From assembly GCA_011390435.1 (NCBI GenBank), contig JAABSK010000108.1, positions 1 through 8,209 of the forward strand: DNA of 8,209 nt. Reading direction: 5' to 3'. Under the pieces are notes generated by a model. That model made no database searches. It was not told the origin of the DNA and saw only the letters and a list, made by a program, of their open reading frames with translations. The position numbers and the translations under genes were made by a program. Numbering within the stretch: the first letter of the stretch is position 1; every line of letters starts with the position of its first letter. This document shows, piece after piece, positions 1 through 7,332 of this stretch. Source of the DNA: Desulfobacteraceae bacterium. Lineage in GTDB: Bacteria > Desulfobacterota > Desulfobacteria > Desulfobacterales > Desulfobacteraceae.

Positions 1-3000
1 GAATTGTCGGTATTAATCTGCCAGGAGACTTCACCGTTGTTATCATAATTCCGGGTACCAATATAAATTGGCTGTCCTGATTCATCACTGCATTCACAGG
101 AGAGATAACGACTTCTGATATCATCATAGGTGTCGGTGGAGTCATTGTCCACAATATCAAGTGTAACCGTAAAGACATCCCCAACTGCTGGAGATGGATT
201 CGTCATGTTGATGGCGGTAATCTCCGGCTCGTGGTTTTTGATATGAATCTGATAGCGTTTTCTGCCGACAGGCCGTACACCGCCGCCAAGATCGTTATCT
301 GCTGTTGCCGTCACATCCACATAGTATCGGTTGATCGTTTCGAAACCAGGCAGCTCAAACACCCCTGTGGTATTGGTGGTTTCTATTTCTCCGGCACCAG
401 ACCAGTAATTTTTTTTCAGCACAAAATGGTAGGTAATTTTTGATCCTGACAGTGCAAAGGCATTGGCGTCAATGGATATCGGCGTATTGCGAAAAGACGA
501 CACCGTATCTGGAAAAGTGTCGTTAAAAATCACCTTGTCCGGTATCTCCACATCCCCCATTGCAATGGCATTGTTCTGAACATTAAACCGTTTGTAGAAA
601 CCCGTCCCTGGAATGGTGATATACACATAATCTTTATAGATCGATATGATTTCTGAAAAACTGCCGGTTTCGTCCGGATGAATGGCCTGGTTTTCCACAA
701 GGATGGAGATTTTTTTTGCGTTTGGATACGGCACCCCATCCCTGTCCACAAGCCTGCCGGTAACAACCACATTGGGTTTCATTTCCAGGACCCAGTCCCC
801 AAGATAGGCCATGGGAAGTGATTCAGACCCCTGACCAAAGGATCGGACATTGGGCACAGGGATATGGGCAGGATCCACCCCCAGATTCGAACGGCTGGGA
901 AACGGGACCCACTGGTTTCCGTCGTAGTATTCCAGCATCCCTACTTCACCGCCCCCTTCAAGGCCGGCAGGCGGTGGGGTGGGGTAAAAGGTATCGCCCT
1001 GATAATACCCCCATTGAAAATTTGAAAACTTATGAGCGCCATACAGCAGTCCGCCGATATCTTCATATTCCCACAGGGCTTCTTTCTGCAGCCCCTGCAT
1101 GTCCTGGGAACCACCAACGATATCCGCAGTAAACCGGGATGCTGTTCTGGGCAGCGGCTTTCTGCCAAGGCGCTTGCCAAGGGTTGATGCCGCTGATTTG
1201 ACATCGCTTAACTTGTCACGGAGCTCACAGGTATATTCCCAGTACTCCGTCCACTGAGCGCTGGTTGTGTCAGGCGGATTTCCATTCATGTCATACAGGC
1301 TTTTGATGTTATCGCGCAGGCTTTTGATATCACTGACCAGGCTGACAATTTTTGTTCCCATCTCACCACTCTGACTGGTGCGGTTGGCTGCCAGCTCAAT
1401 CATGCCGATTCCTTTATCCAGGGCATATTCAAAATCCAGTTTCCCTGGATTATACGCATCCACTGCAATCTGCATTAAAAATGCAGTGGCCTGCTTTGCA
1501 TCAGAGGCATTGCCCACCTGCTCGGCAGCTTGAGCCAGAGCGCCTTTGCACAGATCCGGTGTTTTGCTGCAATCAATACCGCCAGGGGCATCCAGATCGG
1601 TGGTATTGATAATTGCATCGGTTAGCATCTGATTGCTGAATATCCTTCGGACACCGGCCTTAAGCTCATTGGTTTCGCCCTGCTCGTCCATCCGCTGATT
1701 TTCAGCGTAACGCTGAAGTCCATGCATCAATGCCTGAATCAAATCCGGATTTTCATTTTTAAGGATCCATTTCAGATAATTGTCCCGCTGGGCCTTGTCC
1801 TTGGACAGAAAATTTTTCATCAGACTGTCTACTTTGGCATCTGAATAGGTGTGGACATTCCGGTTGCTTTTTCCTTTCCGGCCGTAAGAATAGTCATCGG
1901 ATCGCCCCCCCTTGTGCTTTGTGAATCGCACTGGCGGGTCAATGGGGTTTCCGTATTTGTCTTTCAGACGAAAATGATAACTGGATGAGCGTCCTGCACG
2001 ATCACAGTTCCAGTTGGTGAAATGGTTTACTTCACCTACTTGAAAAATCGTGACATCAGAAGAACTCACACCTGCCGGCTGATATGCTGTTCCCGCAAAT
2101 GTGCCGTCTGTCTCCGGATCATAATTGGGATCGTCTTCCGGCAGATTCACGACCTGAATCGTTTTGAGTTTTGCCAGATCCTGGCGTGTCAGAACATTGC
2201 CGAAATTGTCCACCAGCCAGCCATAAACCGGTTCATTGTTCTGATCGGTGTGCAGTTTCCATATTTCTTCTGCTTCGTCAAAATAATAGAGTGGAACCTC
2301 CACTTTGTCCGTGGTGGTTTCATCCTCATCCACCAGCGAATCATAGGTTTCCGGGGGAATGGCGATTTTGATCCGTATCGTTCCCGAATAATCATACGGA
2401 TCATTCATCAGTTCATTACCATTTTCATCATAGATCTTGATCATGCTGGCTGCAAAGGTCTGGAGCATATCCACCGGCGTATCCCCTTCACCTTCCGTCA
2501 CAAAACTGCCCGGCATGATACCGGTATTGTTTACGGTGTCCAGATAAGCCACATTGGCATAAATTTTTTCAGAATCCACTGGAATTTTAAGCCCTCTCAA
2601 GGGAAACGAAATCGCCAGCACCTCTCCGTCAACCCCACCTGGTGGCTGGGCAAACCGACCCAATCCGGCTCGCCCAGTTGACCGCCCGGTTTTCCGGTCT
2701 TTTATCAATTGGATATCCACTACCTGATCAGACTCCAGCGCAACCCGCCCTGCACGGGAAGGCCCGGTTGCGATACCTGCCACGTTGACCTCCAGCATAT
2801 CTCCCTGGGATACAGCAATGGCCTCTGAAAAGGATTCTTTCACATCATTATAAGATCGAATGAATTCTGAATATCCAGCAGCCTGGGTAGCAATATTCAA
2901 CCTGGGAATAACAGAAAACCCTGACGGAATTCGGATATTATAATATCCATTCTGATCTGTCACACTGACAAATATCTCATCACTCCCATAAATGCCATTG

Positions 3001-3359
3001 CCATTGATATCTGCTCGGACCTCGACAGTTACACCCGGAACAGGCGGGTTAAGCGGATCATCAATATTGTTCACCTTGCCTGATATCGATATCCCCTTAA
3101 ACGTTAAAAGATCATATTCCCGCAAACCTGCCAGATATTGAAGCACATAACTGACATCCTCAATACCTGAAACCTTATTATTGTCGGCATCTACGGGGAA
3201 GGGCTGTACAGCGTCACTCCGGGAAAGAACTTTAAGATTATTCATCGCATCACTCATGCCCGGCTGATCTGAACAGATACCCGGAAATGCAACCAGCGCC
3301 AATCCTGAAAAAACAGCAAAAAAAACTGTAATGATTCTTTTTCCGGCAGACGTCCCCAT
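1..3359 (-). CDS. Large secreted multidomain surface protein with dockerin-like repeat and beta-sandwich modules (C-terminus beyond window)
   Basis: The frame is open from ATG at 3359 to base 1: 1119 codons, no stop. Residues 1-30 look like a Sec signal peptide (basic GKR, then a hydrophobic stretch to about residue 27). Residues 57-80 form one dockerin-like half-repeat with calcium-loop positions D57, D59, N61, D68, followed by LQYLAGLR. Residues 90-165 resemble a CnaB/SdrD-B or carboxypeptidase-regulatory beta-sandwich with a second EF-hand-like loop (D117, N119, N121, E128). Residues about 240-455 are a beta-rich module ending in VNHFTNWNCD. Residues 461-480 begin an Ig-like strand pattern (KDKYGNPI). 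Residues about 500-780 are mainly helical and unrecognised. Residues 864-926 look like a second carboxypeptidase-regulatory domain. Residues 943-1040 and 1043 onward look PKD/cadherin-like. No enzymatic motif is visible. An extracellular adhesin, matrix or scaffold role is inferred. It is divergent from a secreted protease gene. Domain names are from pattern memory, not a search. Confidence 0.85.
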   Translation of the reverse strand, partial: MGTSAGKRIITVFFAVFSGLALVAFPGICSDQPGMSDAMNNLKVLSRSDAVQPFPVDADNNKVSGIEDVSYVLQYLAGLREYDLLTFKGISISGKVNNIDDPLNPPVPGVTVEVRADINGNGIYGSDEIFVSVTDQNGYYNIRIPSGFSVIPRLNIATQAAGYSEFIRSYNDVKESFSEAIAVSQGDMLEVNVAGIATGPSRAGRVALESDQVVDIQLIKDRKTGRSTGRAGLGRFAQPPGGVDGEVLAISFPLRGLKIPVDSEKIYANVAYLDTVNNTGIMPGSFVTEGEGDTPVDMLQTFAASMIKIYDENGNELMNDPYDYSGTIRIKIAIPPETYDSLVDEDETTTDKVEVPLYYFDEAEEIWKLHTDQNNEPVYGWLVDNFGNVLTRQDLAKLKTIQVVNLPEDDPNYDPETDGTFAGTAYQPAGVSSSDVTIFQVGEVNHFTNWNCDRAGRSSSYHFRLKDKYGNPIDPPVRFTKHKGGRSDDYSYGRKGKSNRNVHTYSDAKVDSLMKNFLSKDKAQRDNYLKWILKNENPDLIQALMHGLQRYAENQRMDEQGETNELKAGVRRIFSNQMLTDAIINTTDLDAPGGIDCSKTPDLCKGALAQAAEQVGNASDAKQATAFLMQIAVDAYNPGKLDFEYALDKGIGMIELAANRTSQSGEMGTKIVSLVSDIKSLRDNIKSLYDMNGNPPDTTSAQWTEYWEYTCELRDKLSDVKSAASTLGKRLGRKPLPRTASRFTADIVGGSQDMQGLQKEALWEYEDIGGLLYGAHKFSNFQWGYYQGDTFYPTPPPAGLEGGGEVGMLEYYDGNQWVPFPSRSNLGVDPAHIPVPNVRSFGQGSESLPMAYLGDWVLEMKPNVVVTGRLVDRDGVPYPNAKKISILVENQAIHPDETGSFSEIISIYKDYVYITIPGTGFYKRFNVQNNAIAMGDVEIPDKVIFNDTFPDTVSSFRNTPISIDANAFALSGSKITYHFVLKKNYWSGAGEIETTNTTGVFELPGFETINRYYVDVTATADNDLGGGVRPVGRKRYQIHIKNHEPEITAINMTNPSPAVGDVFTVTLDIVDNDSTDTYDDIRSRYLSCECSDESGQPIYIGTRNYDNNGEVSWQINTDN

Positions 3360-3364
3360 TCCCA

Positions 3365-3371
3365 CCCCCTC
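3365..3371 (-). promoter_or_regulatory. Shine-Dalgarno site of the large surface protein gene
   Basis: On the minus strand GAGGGGG ends 5 nt before the ATG at 3359; its GAGG core lies 8 nt away. This purine-rich site supports 3359 as the start, as does the signal peptide that begins directly at that Met. Confidence 0.6.
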
Positions 3372-3381
3372 TAATGATTTG

Positions 3382-3395
3382 AAATAAGCTTATTT
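3382..3395. repeat. 14-bp perfect palindrome in divergent intergenic region
   Basis: AAATAAGCTTATTT reads the same on both strands. It lies 23 bp upstream of the surface-protein ATG, between that start and any leftward promoter further right. A dimeric repressor site would fit this position. AT-rich sequence also produces such palindromes by chance, so the regulatory role is speculative. Confidence 0.3.
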
Positions 3396-3492
3396 TTATC
3401 AATCCACATCAAAAATATCAATCAAAAAAGAGAAAAAAATACCCTAAATTTTAACAAAATAGAACACACCATTTTCATTCAACCAAAAACGA

Positions 3493-3501
3493 TGATATGA
3501 T
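3493..3501 (+). promoter_or_regulatory. Extended -10-like promoter element abutting the protease start
   Basis: TGA followed by TATGAT matches the extended -10 pattern TGnTATAAT at five of six hexamer positions plus the TG. Only 6 nt separate it from the ATG at 3508, so transcription would begin at or next to the start codon. No convincing -35 hexamer sits 17-18 bp upstream (TTTCAT or TTTTCA), which an extended -10 can tolerate. Confidence 0.35.
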
Positions 3502-3507
3502 GGCGAC

Positions 3508-4947
3508 ATGAAAAAAATAAGACGATACATTTTGACGATCTGTGCCATCATGATCTTTTTCCCTCTGGTTGCAACAGGTTACGAACTGATGATAAAAAAT
3601 GATCGAATTTCCATTCAAGCCGACCAGGTCCTGCTGCAAACCCTTCTGATGGATATTTCCCGGCAAACCGGGATTAAAATTCGCATCGAGCCTGACATCA
3701 ATCCGTTAATCACTGCCCGCATGAATAACAGAGCCATGGAACCAGCCTTAAAATCGATGATTGACCCGCTGAACCATGTCATGAAATGGGAACGCAATAT
3801 CAGCCGGAATACTGATGTCGTGCGATTGACTGAGATACACATCTTCAACCGTGGCACAAAAGATCAAATGATCGCGTTAAATAAAGACAGGACACTGGAT
3901 ATTGCCCAGAACCCTGAAGACGGTTCTTTTTATGTCAAAAATGAGATATTGCTTCGCCTTGAAAAAAAAGCAGCAGTCCAACAGTTGGATCGGATATTAG
4001 ATCAGATTGGCGGCCTTCTGATTTCAAAATATCCTGAAATCAACCTGTATCGTATTAAACTGCCAAAGGCAGTATCTGTTCTGGATCTGATTGAAAAATT
4101 GAGCAGTGATACGCGCATTGAAAAAGCAGAACCCAATTATGCCTATCCCATTTCACAACCCTACAAATACATCCTGGATCAAAAAATACCAAATGAGCCA
4201 CATTCAGATAAACCACCTGGTCATGCGCTGCCGATTGCCGTTCTCGATACCGGATGGCTGCCGGGATCAATGCCAGATAACTTTCACATTCAAACAAAAA
4301 ACGCACTTGACCCTGACCAGCCTGTTTCAGATCCATTAGGCCATGGAACACAAATGGTGATGGTTGCAGCTGGTTTTATCCGTCCACTGGGGGTTGAAAT
4401 AAAAGATGAGCCATCAAATCCGGTGGTCGCCATCCGTGCTTTTGATAAAAATGGATTCATGTCCAGCGATATTTTCATACGGTCAATTAATTATGCACTG
4501 GAAAGTAATGCAAAAGTGGTCAGCATGAGCTGGGGATCAAATACTAAAAGCGATTTTACCGGCGATATTATTAATTACGGTGCTTCCAGAGGGTTGATTT
4601 TTGTTGCATCAGCCGGCAACAAACCAACGGGAAAACCCGTTTATCCTGCAGCATACAAAAACGTCATCAGTGTGGGGGCACTTGCACCGGATGGAACACC
4701 ATGGAAAAACAGCAATCACGGCCATTTTGTAGATGGATATATTCCTGGATTTGCCCAAATGCCTGTAGGATACCTGGCAGAACCTGGAATCTATGCTGGA
4801 ACATCAATTTCAGCAGCCTATGCTGCCAACCGGATTGCCGCTTTCATATCACAAAACCCAGAAGAAACGCAATCGATCATCTCAACCCATTTATTCGAGC
4901 ACAAAGAACCGGTTCTACCAGTGAAAAAACTGAAGACACTCCCCTGA
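3508..4947 (+). CDS. Secreted S8 (subtilisin-family) serine peptidase with STN-like N-terminal domain
   Basis: This 479-residue protein is predicted to be an exported endopeptidase. Residues 1-25 form a signal peptide (KKIRR, then a hydrophobic core). Residues about 28-112 have the secretin/TonB short N-terminal (STN) pattern: ISIQADQVLLQTLLMDIS, then QTGIKI. Residues about 140-214 resemble a subtilase propeptide ending in EKAEPNYAYP. The catalytic domain spans about 240-448: Asp247 in AVLDTG, His279 in GHGT, oxyanion Asn371 in SAGN and Ser433 in GTS. The D-H, H-N and N-S spacings of 32, 92 and 62 are close to subtilisin's. MSWGS (340-344) matches the substrate-binding strand. One oddity is that the usual Pro shortly after the catalytic Ser (GTSxxxP) is replaced by Ala. 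No C-terminal anchor or sorting domain is visible. The ATG has no good Shine-Dalgarno and no in-frame alternative nearby. It is divergent from the large surface protein, a possible substrate (inference). Confidence 0.92.
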   Translation: MKKIRRYILTICAIMIFFPLVATGYELMIKNDRISIQADQVLLQTLLMDISRQTGIKIRIEPDINPLITARMNNRAMEPALKSMIDPLNHVMKWERNISRNTDVVRLTEIHIFNRGTKDQMIALNKDRTLDIAQNPEDGSFYVKNEILLRLEKKAAVQQLDRILDQIGGLLISKYPEINLYRIKLPKAVSVLDLIEKLSSDTRIEKAEPNYAYPISQPYKYILDQKIPNEPHSDKPPGHALPIAVLDTGWLPGSMPDNFHIQTKNALDPDQPVSDPLGHGTQMVMVAAGFIRPLGVEIKDEPSNPVVAIRAFDKNGFMSSDIFIRSINYALESNAKVVSMSWGSNTKSDFTGDIINYGASRGLIFVASAGNKPTGKPVYPAAYKNVISVGALAPDGTPWKNSNHGHFVDGYIPGFAQMPVGYLAEPGIYAGTSISAAYAANRIAAFISQNPEETQSIISTHLFEHKEPVLPVKKLKTLP

Positions 4948-4984
4948 ATGTGAGTTTTTATCGCTGGTTTTACCGGTCGGCCCG

Positions 4985-5233
4985 TCAGCTCTCCTGCAGG
5001 CAGGCGATTTTTTTGTTTGCCGGCAGCTTCTTGATTTTAAATTCAAGTTTCAATGCCTGGCGTCTGGTCAGGCCCTGCTTTTGCGCAGCCAGCTCAACCG
5101 GCAGCCGGGAGGCTGTATATTTTGATGCCCTGCCCGTGTTATGCGTCTTCAGCCGAGCTGCCATATCAGTGGTCACACCGCAATAAAGGGACCCATCCGC
5201 ACATTTTAAAAGATAAACACTCCATGGTTTCAT
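4985..5233 (-). CDS. GIY-YIG domain protein, YhbQ/UPF0213 type
   Basis: This small GIY-YIG nuclease-superfamily protein has 82 residues from ATG 5233. The GIY and YIG elements appear as VYL and YCG, joined by LKCADGSL. They are followed by the expected Arg (AARL), the HNTG turn, the KYT segment and the Glu in the helix ALKLEFKIKKL. UPF0213/YhbQ proteins are usually about 80-100 residues and consist of this domain alone; nuclease activity on nicked or branched DNA is reported for some relatives, but the cellular role is unclear. The frame opens earlier, at ATG 5344, giving 119 residues, but those 37 extra residues look unlike the family, which typically begins just before the VYxL strand. Neither start has a strong Shine-Dalgarno. 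The gene converges on the protease with a 37-bp gap and follows the acyl-CoA ligase on the same strand. Confidence 0.85.
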   Translation of the reverse strand: MKPWSVYLLKCADGSLYCGVTTDMAARLKTHNTGRASKYTASRLPVELAAQKQGLTRRQALKLEFKIKKLPANKKIACLQES

Positions 5234-5360
5234 GTTTCTTTTACTTAACCCCTGTGACTCCCAAGTGCCTGATGTGAACTCAGCACAAGACTCCTGAAAT
5301 GCATCCAGTCCATTCGAATGGCAGCAATTCACATCTGTAATCATTTTCCATCGCTCTGAT

Positions 5361-5388
5361 TTTATATTGTGCTGATTTCAATCCCCAA
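5361..5388 (-). promoter_or_regulatory. Possible sigma-70-like promoter for the GIY-YIG gene
   Basis: On the minus strand TTGGGG (5383-5388) and TATAAA (5361-5366) are separated by 16 bp. The -10 is good and the -35 poor. It would start transcription just before the upstream ATG at 5344. Readthrough from the ligase gene is equally possible, because no clear terminator lies in 5345-5427. Confidence 0.25.
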
Positions 5389-5427
5389 AGCATCTTTTTG
5401 ATATATCATTGACCCAATTCATAAAGA

Positions 5428-7299
5428 TCAGGAAAACTGTACTTTATAATAGGTTGTATATCGTGACAGCAGTTCACTGATTTTCTCCTGGATCTCATCC
5501 GGGCTGCCATTGCCGGCCTTGACCGTTATTGTCGCCCCGGTACCGTGGATTTTGTTCTCTCCGACTTCAACTGTTACCGATGCCACCAGATCACCCAGCG
5601 CACTCAGCTCATTTTCATAAACCCGTCGGATTGCATCCCATTTCAGGGCGGGCTTAAAGACTTTGCCGACAGCCGTCAAGGGAATCTGGTCAGTGATAAT
5701 GACTTCCTTTGGAATGGCAGCCCGCTCGCCAATATTGGCCCTGGCCCATGCCAAGATATCTTCGGGGGTGACTTTGGAATTGTCCGCCACTTCAACATAG
5801 GCAATGGGAACCTCTCCGGCATGGGCATCAGGCCTGCCCACAGCAGCAACCATTTTGATTTCATTCATTTTATAGAGGGGCTCTTCAATCATGGCCGGAT
5901 CAATGTTATGCCCGCCACGGATGATCAGTTCTTTTTTCCGGCCGGTCAGAAAAAAGAACCCATCCTCATCCTGACGTCCCAGATCGCCGGTATTGAACCA
6001 TCCTTCCCCCACCCAGATGGCATGGTTGTGTTCTGCTTCCACATAGCCTTTAAACACGCAGGGGCCGGCAACGCAGACACATCCGATTTCACCGATTTCT
6101 GCATCCCTGATATAATTGCCGAGATCATCGGTGATGGCAATCTTCATCTGCTGATATGGCAGGCGAAGACCAATGCTGCCGATCTTGCGCTCTCCATCTT
6201 TGGGATTTACCGCACAGGCACAGGTGGATTCGGTCAGTCCGTATCCTTCCAGAATTTTCATTCCAGTATGGGCCTCAAAACGGTTAAAAAGTTCAACACT
6301 CAAAGGTGCAGCGCCGCAGATCAGGTATTCCAGGGACGAAATATCCGCATCTCCTACCGGGATTTCAATCAATCCGGAAAGCACCGTTGGCACACAGGAA
6401 AAGAATGTGGGTTTATATTGATCAACAATCTTGTAAAAATTTTTCATAATGGATATGTCACGGTACCCCATGGGAGACAGGATCACCACCTGTCCACCCA
6501 CTGAAAAGGGCAGAAGACCGGTGATGCACGTCCCATTGCAGTGAAACAGCGGCAGCCCCACCATGACGGTCTGTCCGGGCTGAAGATTGGTGGCGGTTTT
6601 CAGATCCCATGACAGAAAAATTTCATTATAATGTGATCTTCTGGCCAGTTTCGGACGACCAGTGGTTCCACCGGTATGATAGAGGGAAGCAATATCATCC
6701 GGTTTGATCTCTCTTTTGAAAATGAGATGGTCACCCGGGTAGGTCTCCACTTTTTCCTCATATCCCAAAATACCTTCGGCTTTGTCAGAAGGGCCGAAAA
6801 CACGGATGACAGCAGTCAGAGATGGAATCTGTTTTCTGATGGCCTCAACCTTGTTCCAGATATCTGAACCGGGAAATTCTCCCAGCGCCACCAGCACTTT
6901 GGTTTCGGCTGCAATACAGATATCTTTGATGGTATCGGCTTCCAGCAGAGGATTGATCGGATTGGCGATCCCGACCGTTTCTGAACCCCACAGCACATAG
7001 TGGGTCTGAGGCAGGCTTGGCAGCAGATAGGTGACCACATCAGTGGGACCGATATTCAGATCGCTGAGCATATTGGCAGTCTGACGAATTTTTATCATCA
7101 GTTCTCTGTAAGTGATCTGCTCGGGCTGCTCATATGCATCCCCGCTTAAAAGAAAACTCATGGCAATGGCCTCAGGATTGATTGCAGCCCCTTTTTCAAT
7201 GAGCTCATACGTGCTGTTTTCGCTTACGCGCTGAGTGATCGGTACGGTTTCAATTTCTTCAATGTCAGCCAGATGTCGAATGGTATAACCGGTTTCCAT
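5428..7299 (-). CDS. AMP-forming acyl-CoA synthetase/ligase (ANL superfamily)
   Basis: This 623-residue enzyme should activate a carboxylic acid with ATP to an acyl-adenylate and then form the CoA thioester in the cytoplasm. Motifs in order: ATP P-loop HTGGTTGRPK (208-217), GYGLTEST (352-359), GWFNTGDL with Asp439, GRKKELIIRGG around Arg454 (hinge and C-domain start), and the catalytic Lys546 in LTAVGK. HTGG instead of the usual TSG, and the length, recall a long acyl-CoA synthetase subfamily (PRK07529-like, from memory). The substrate cannot be read from the sequence. After Lys546 come 77 residues, far more than the usual short tail; their last 50 look like a small beta-alpha-beta unit. The ATG at 7299 has GGAG 7 nt upstream (7307-7310). 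The amidase gene lies 100 bp upstream on the same strand, so the two may be co-transcribed and act on related amide or acid substrates (inference). Confidence 0.93.
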   Translation of the reverse strand: METGYTIRHLADIEEIETVPITQRVSENSTYELIEKGAAINPEAIAMSFLLSGDAYEQPEQITYRELMIKIRQTANMLSDLNIGPTDVVTYLLPSLPQTHYVLWGSETVGIANPINPLLEADTIKDICIAAETKVLVALGEFPGSDIWNKVEAIRKQIPSLTAVIRVFGPSDKAEGILGYEEKVETYPGDHLIFKREIKPDDIASLYHTGGTTGRPKLARRSHYNEIFLSWDLKTATNLQPGQTVMVGLPLFHCNGTCITGLLPFSVGGQVVILSPMGYRDISIMKNFYKIVDQYKPTFFSCVPTVLSGLIEIPVGDADISSLEYLICGAAPLSVELFNRFEAHTGMKILEGYGLTESTCACAVNPKDGERKIGSIGLRLPYQQMKIAITDDLGNYIRDAEIGEIGCVCVAGPCVFKGYVEAEHNHAIWVGEGWFNTGDLGRQDEDGFFFLTGRKKELIIRGGHNIDPAMIEEPLYKMNEIKMVAAVGRPDAHAGEVPIAYVEVADNSKVTPEDILAWARANIGERAAIPKEVIITDQIPLTAVGKVFKPALKWDAIRRVYENELSALGDLVASVTVEVGENKIHGTGATITVKAGNGSPDEIQEKISELLSRYTTYYKVQFS

Positions 7300-7306
7300 T
7301 TGTTTT

Positions 7307-7312
7307 CTCCCT
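7307..7312 (-). promoter_or_regulatory. Shine-Dalgarno site of the acyl-CoA ligase
   Basis: On the minus strand AGGGAG ends 7 nt before ATG 7299, at good spacing. This supports 7299 as the start; the frame upstream has no ATG, GTG or TTG before the in-frame TGA at 7381-7383. Confidence 0.6.
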
Positions 7313-7332
7313 CTCTGATCGTGAATGATAAA

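Larger units (their letters stand above)
3360..3507. promoter_or_regulatory. Divergent intergenic control region
   Basis: This 148-bp gap separates two divergently transcribed genes for exported proteins and must hold the promoter of at least the protease. It is clearly more AT-rich than the flanking genes, with A runs around 3423-3438. It contains the perfect palindrome AAATAAGCTTATTT (3382-3395) and an extended -10-like element next to the protease ATG. For the leftward gene only weak sigma-70-like elements are visible, for example TATTTT read on the minus strand around 3459-3464 with a poor -35. Confidence 0.5.

Noticed and set aside
27..30. Lipobox in the large surface protein (residues 26-29, PGIC)
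   Set aside because: The residues before Cys29 (FPGI) do not fit the [LVI][ASTVI][GAS]C pattern, so signal peptidase I cleavage is more likely. The coordinates in this entry are residue numbers of that protein, near bases 3272-3281.
2022..2681. 219-codon plus-strand open frame
   Set aside because: It is antisense to the continuous 1119-codon surface-protein frame and shows no family resemblance or ribosome site of note.
4993..5014. Possible terminator after the protease: short stem CCTG/CAGG followed by seven T
   Set aside because: The stem is only 4 bp with a 4-nt loop, separated by CGA from the T run, and lies inside the GIY-YIG coding region. It is too weak to annotate.
4701..5186. 161-codon plus-strand open frame spanning the protease end and the GIY-YIG gene
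   Set aside because: It overlaps the 3' end of the protease in another frame and is antisense to the GIY-YIG gene. It is Cys/Trp/Arg-rich, typical of a spurious frame.
5399..5408. 10-bp palindrome TGATATATCA downstream of the ligase
   Set aside because: It is short, AT-rich and without a second copy nearby, so easily due to chance. It has no GC-rich stem or T-run to act as a terminator.
5545..6504. 319-codon plus-strand open frame
   Set aside because: It lies fully antisense to the acyl-CoA ligase, whose motifs are unmistakable. Its translation shows no recognisable domain, so it is a shadow of the opposite strand.
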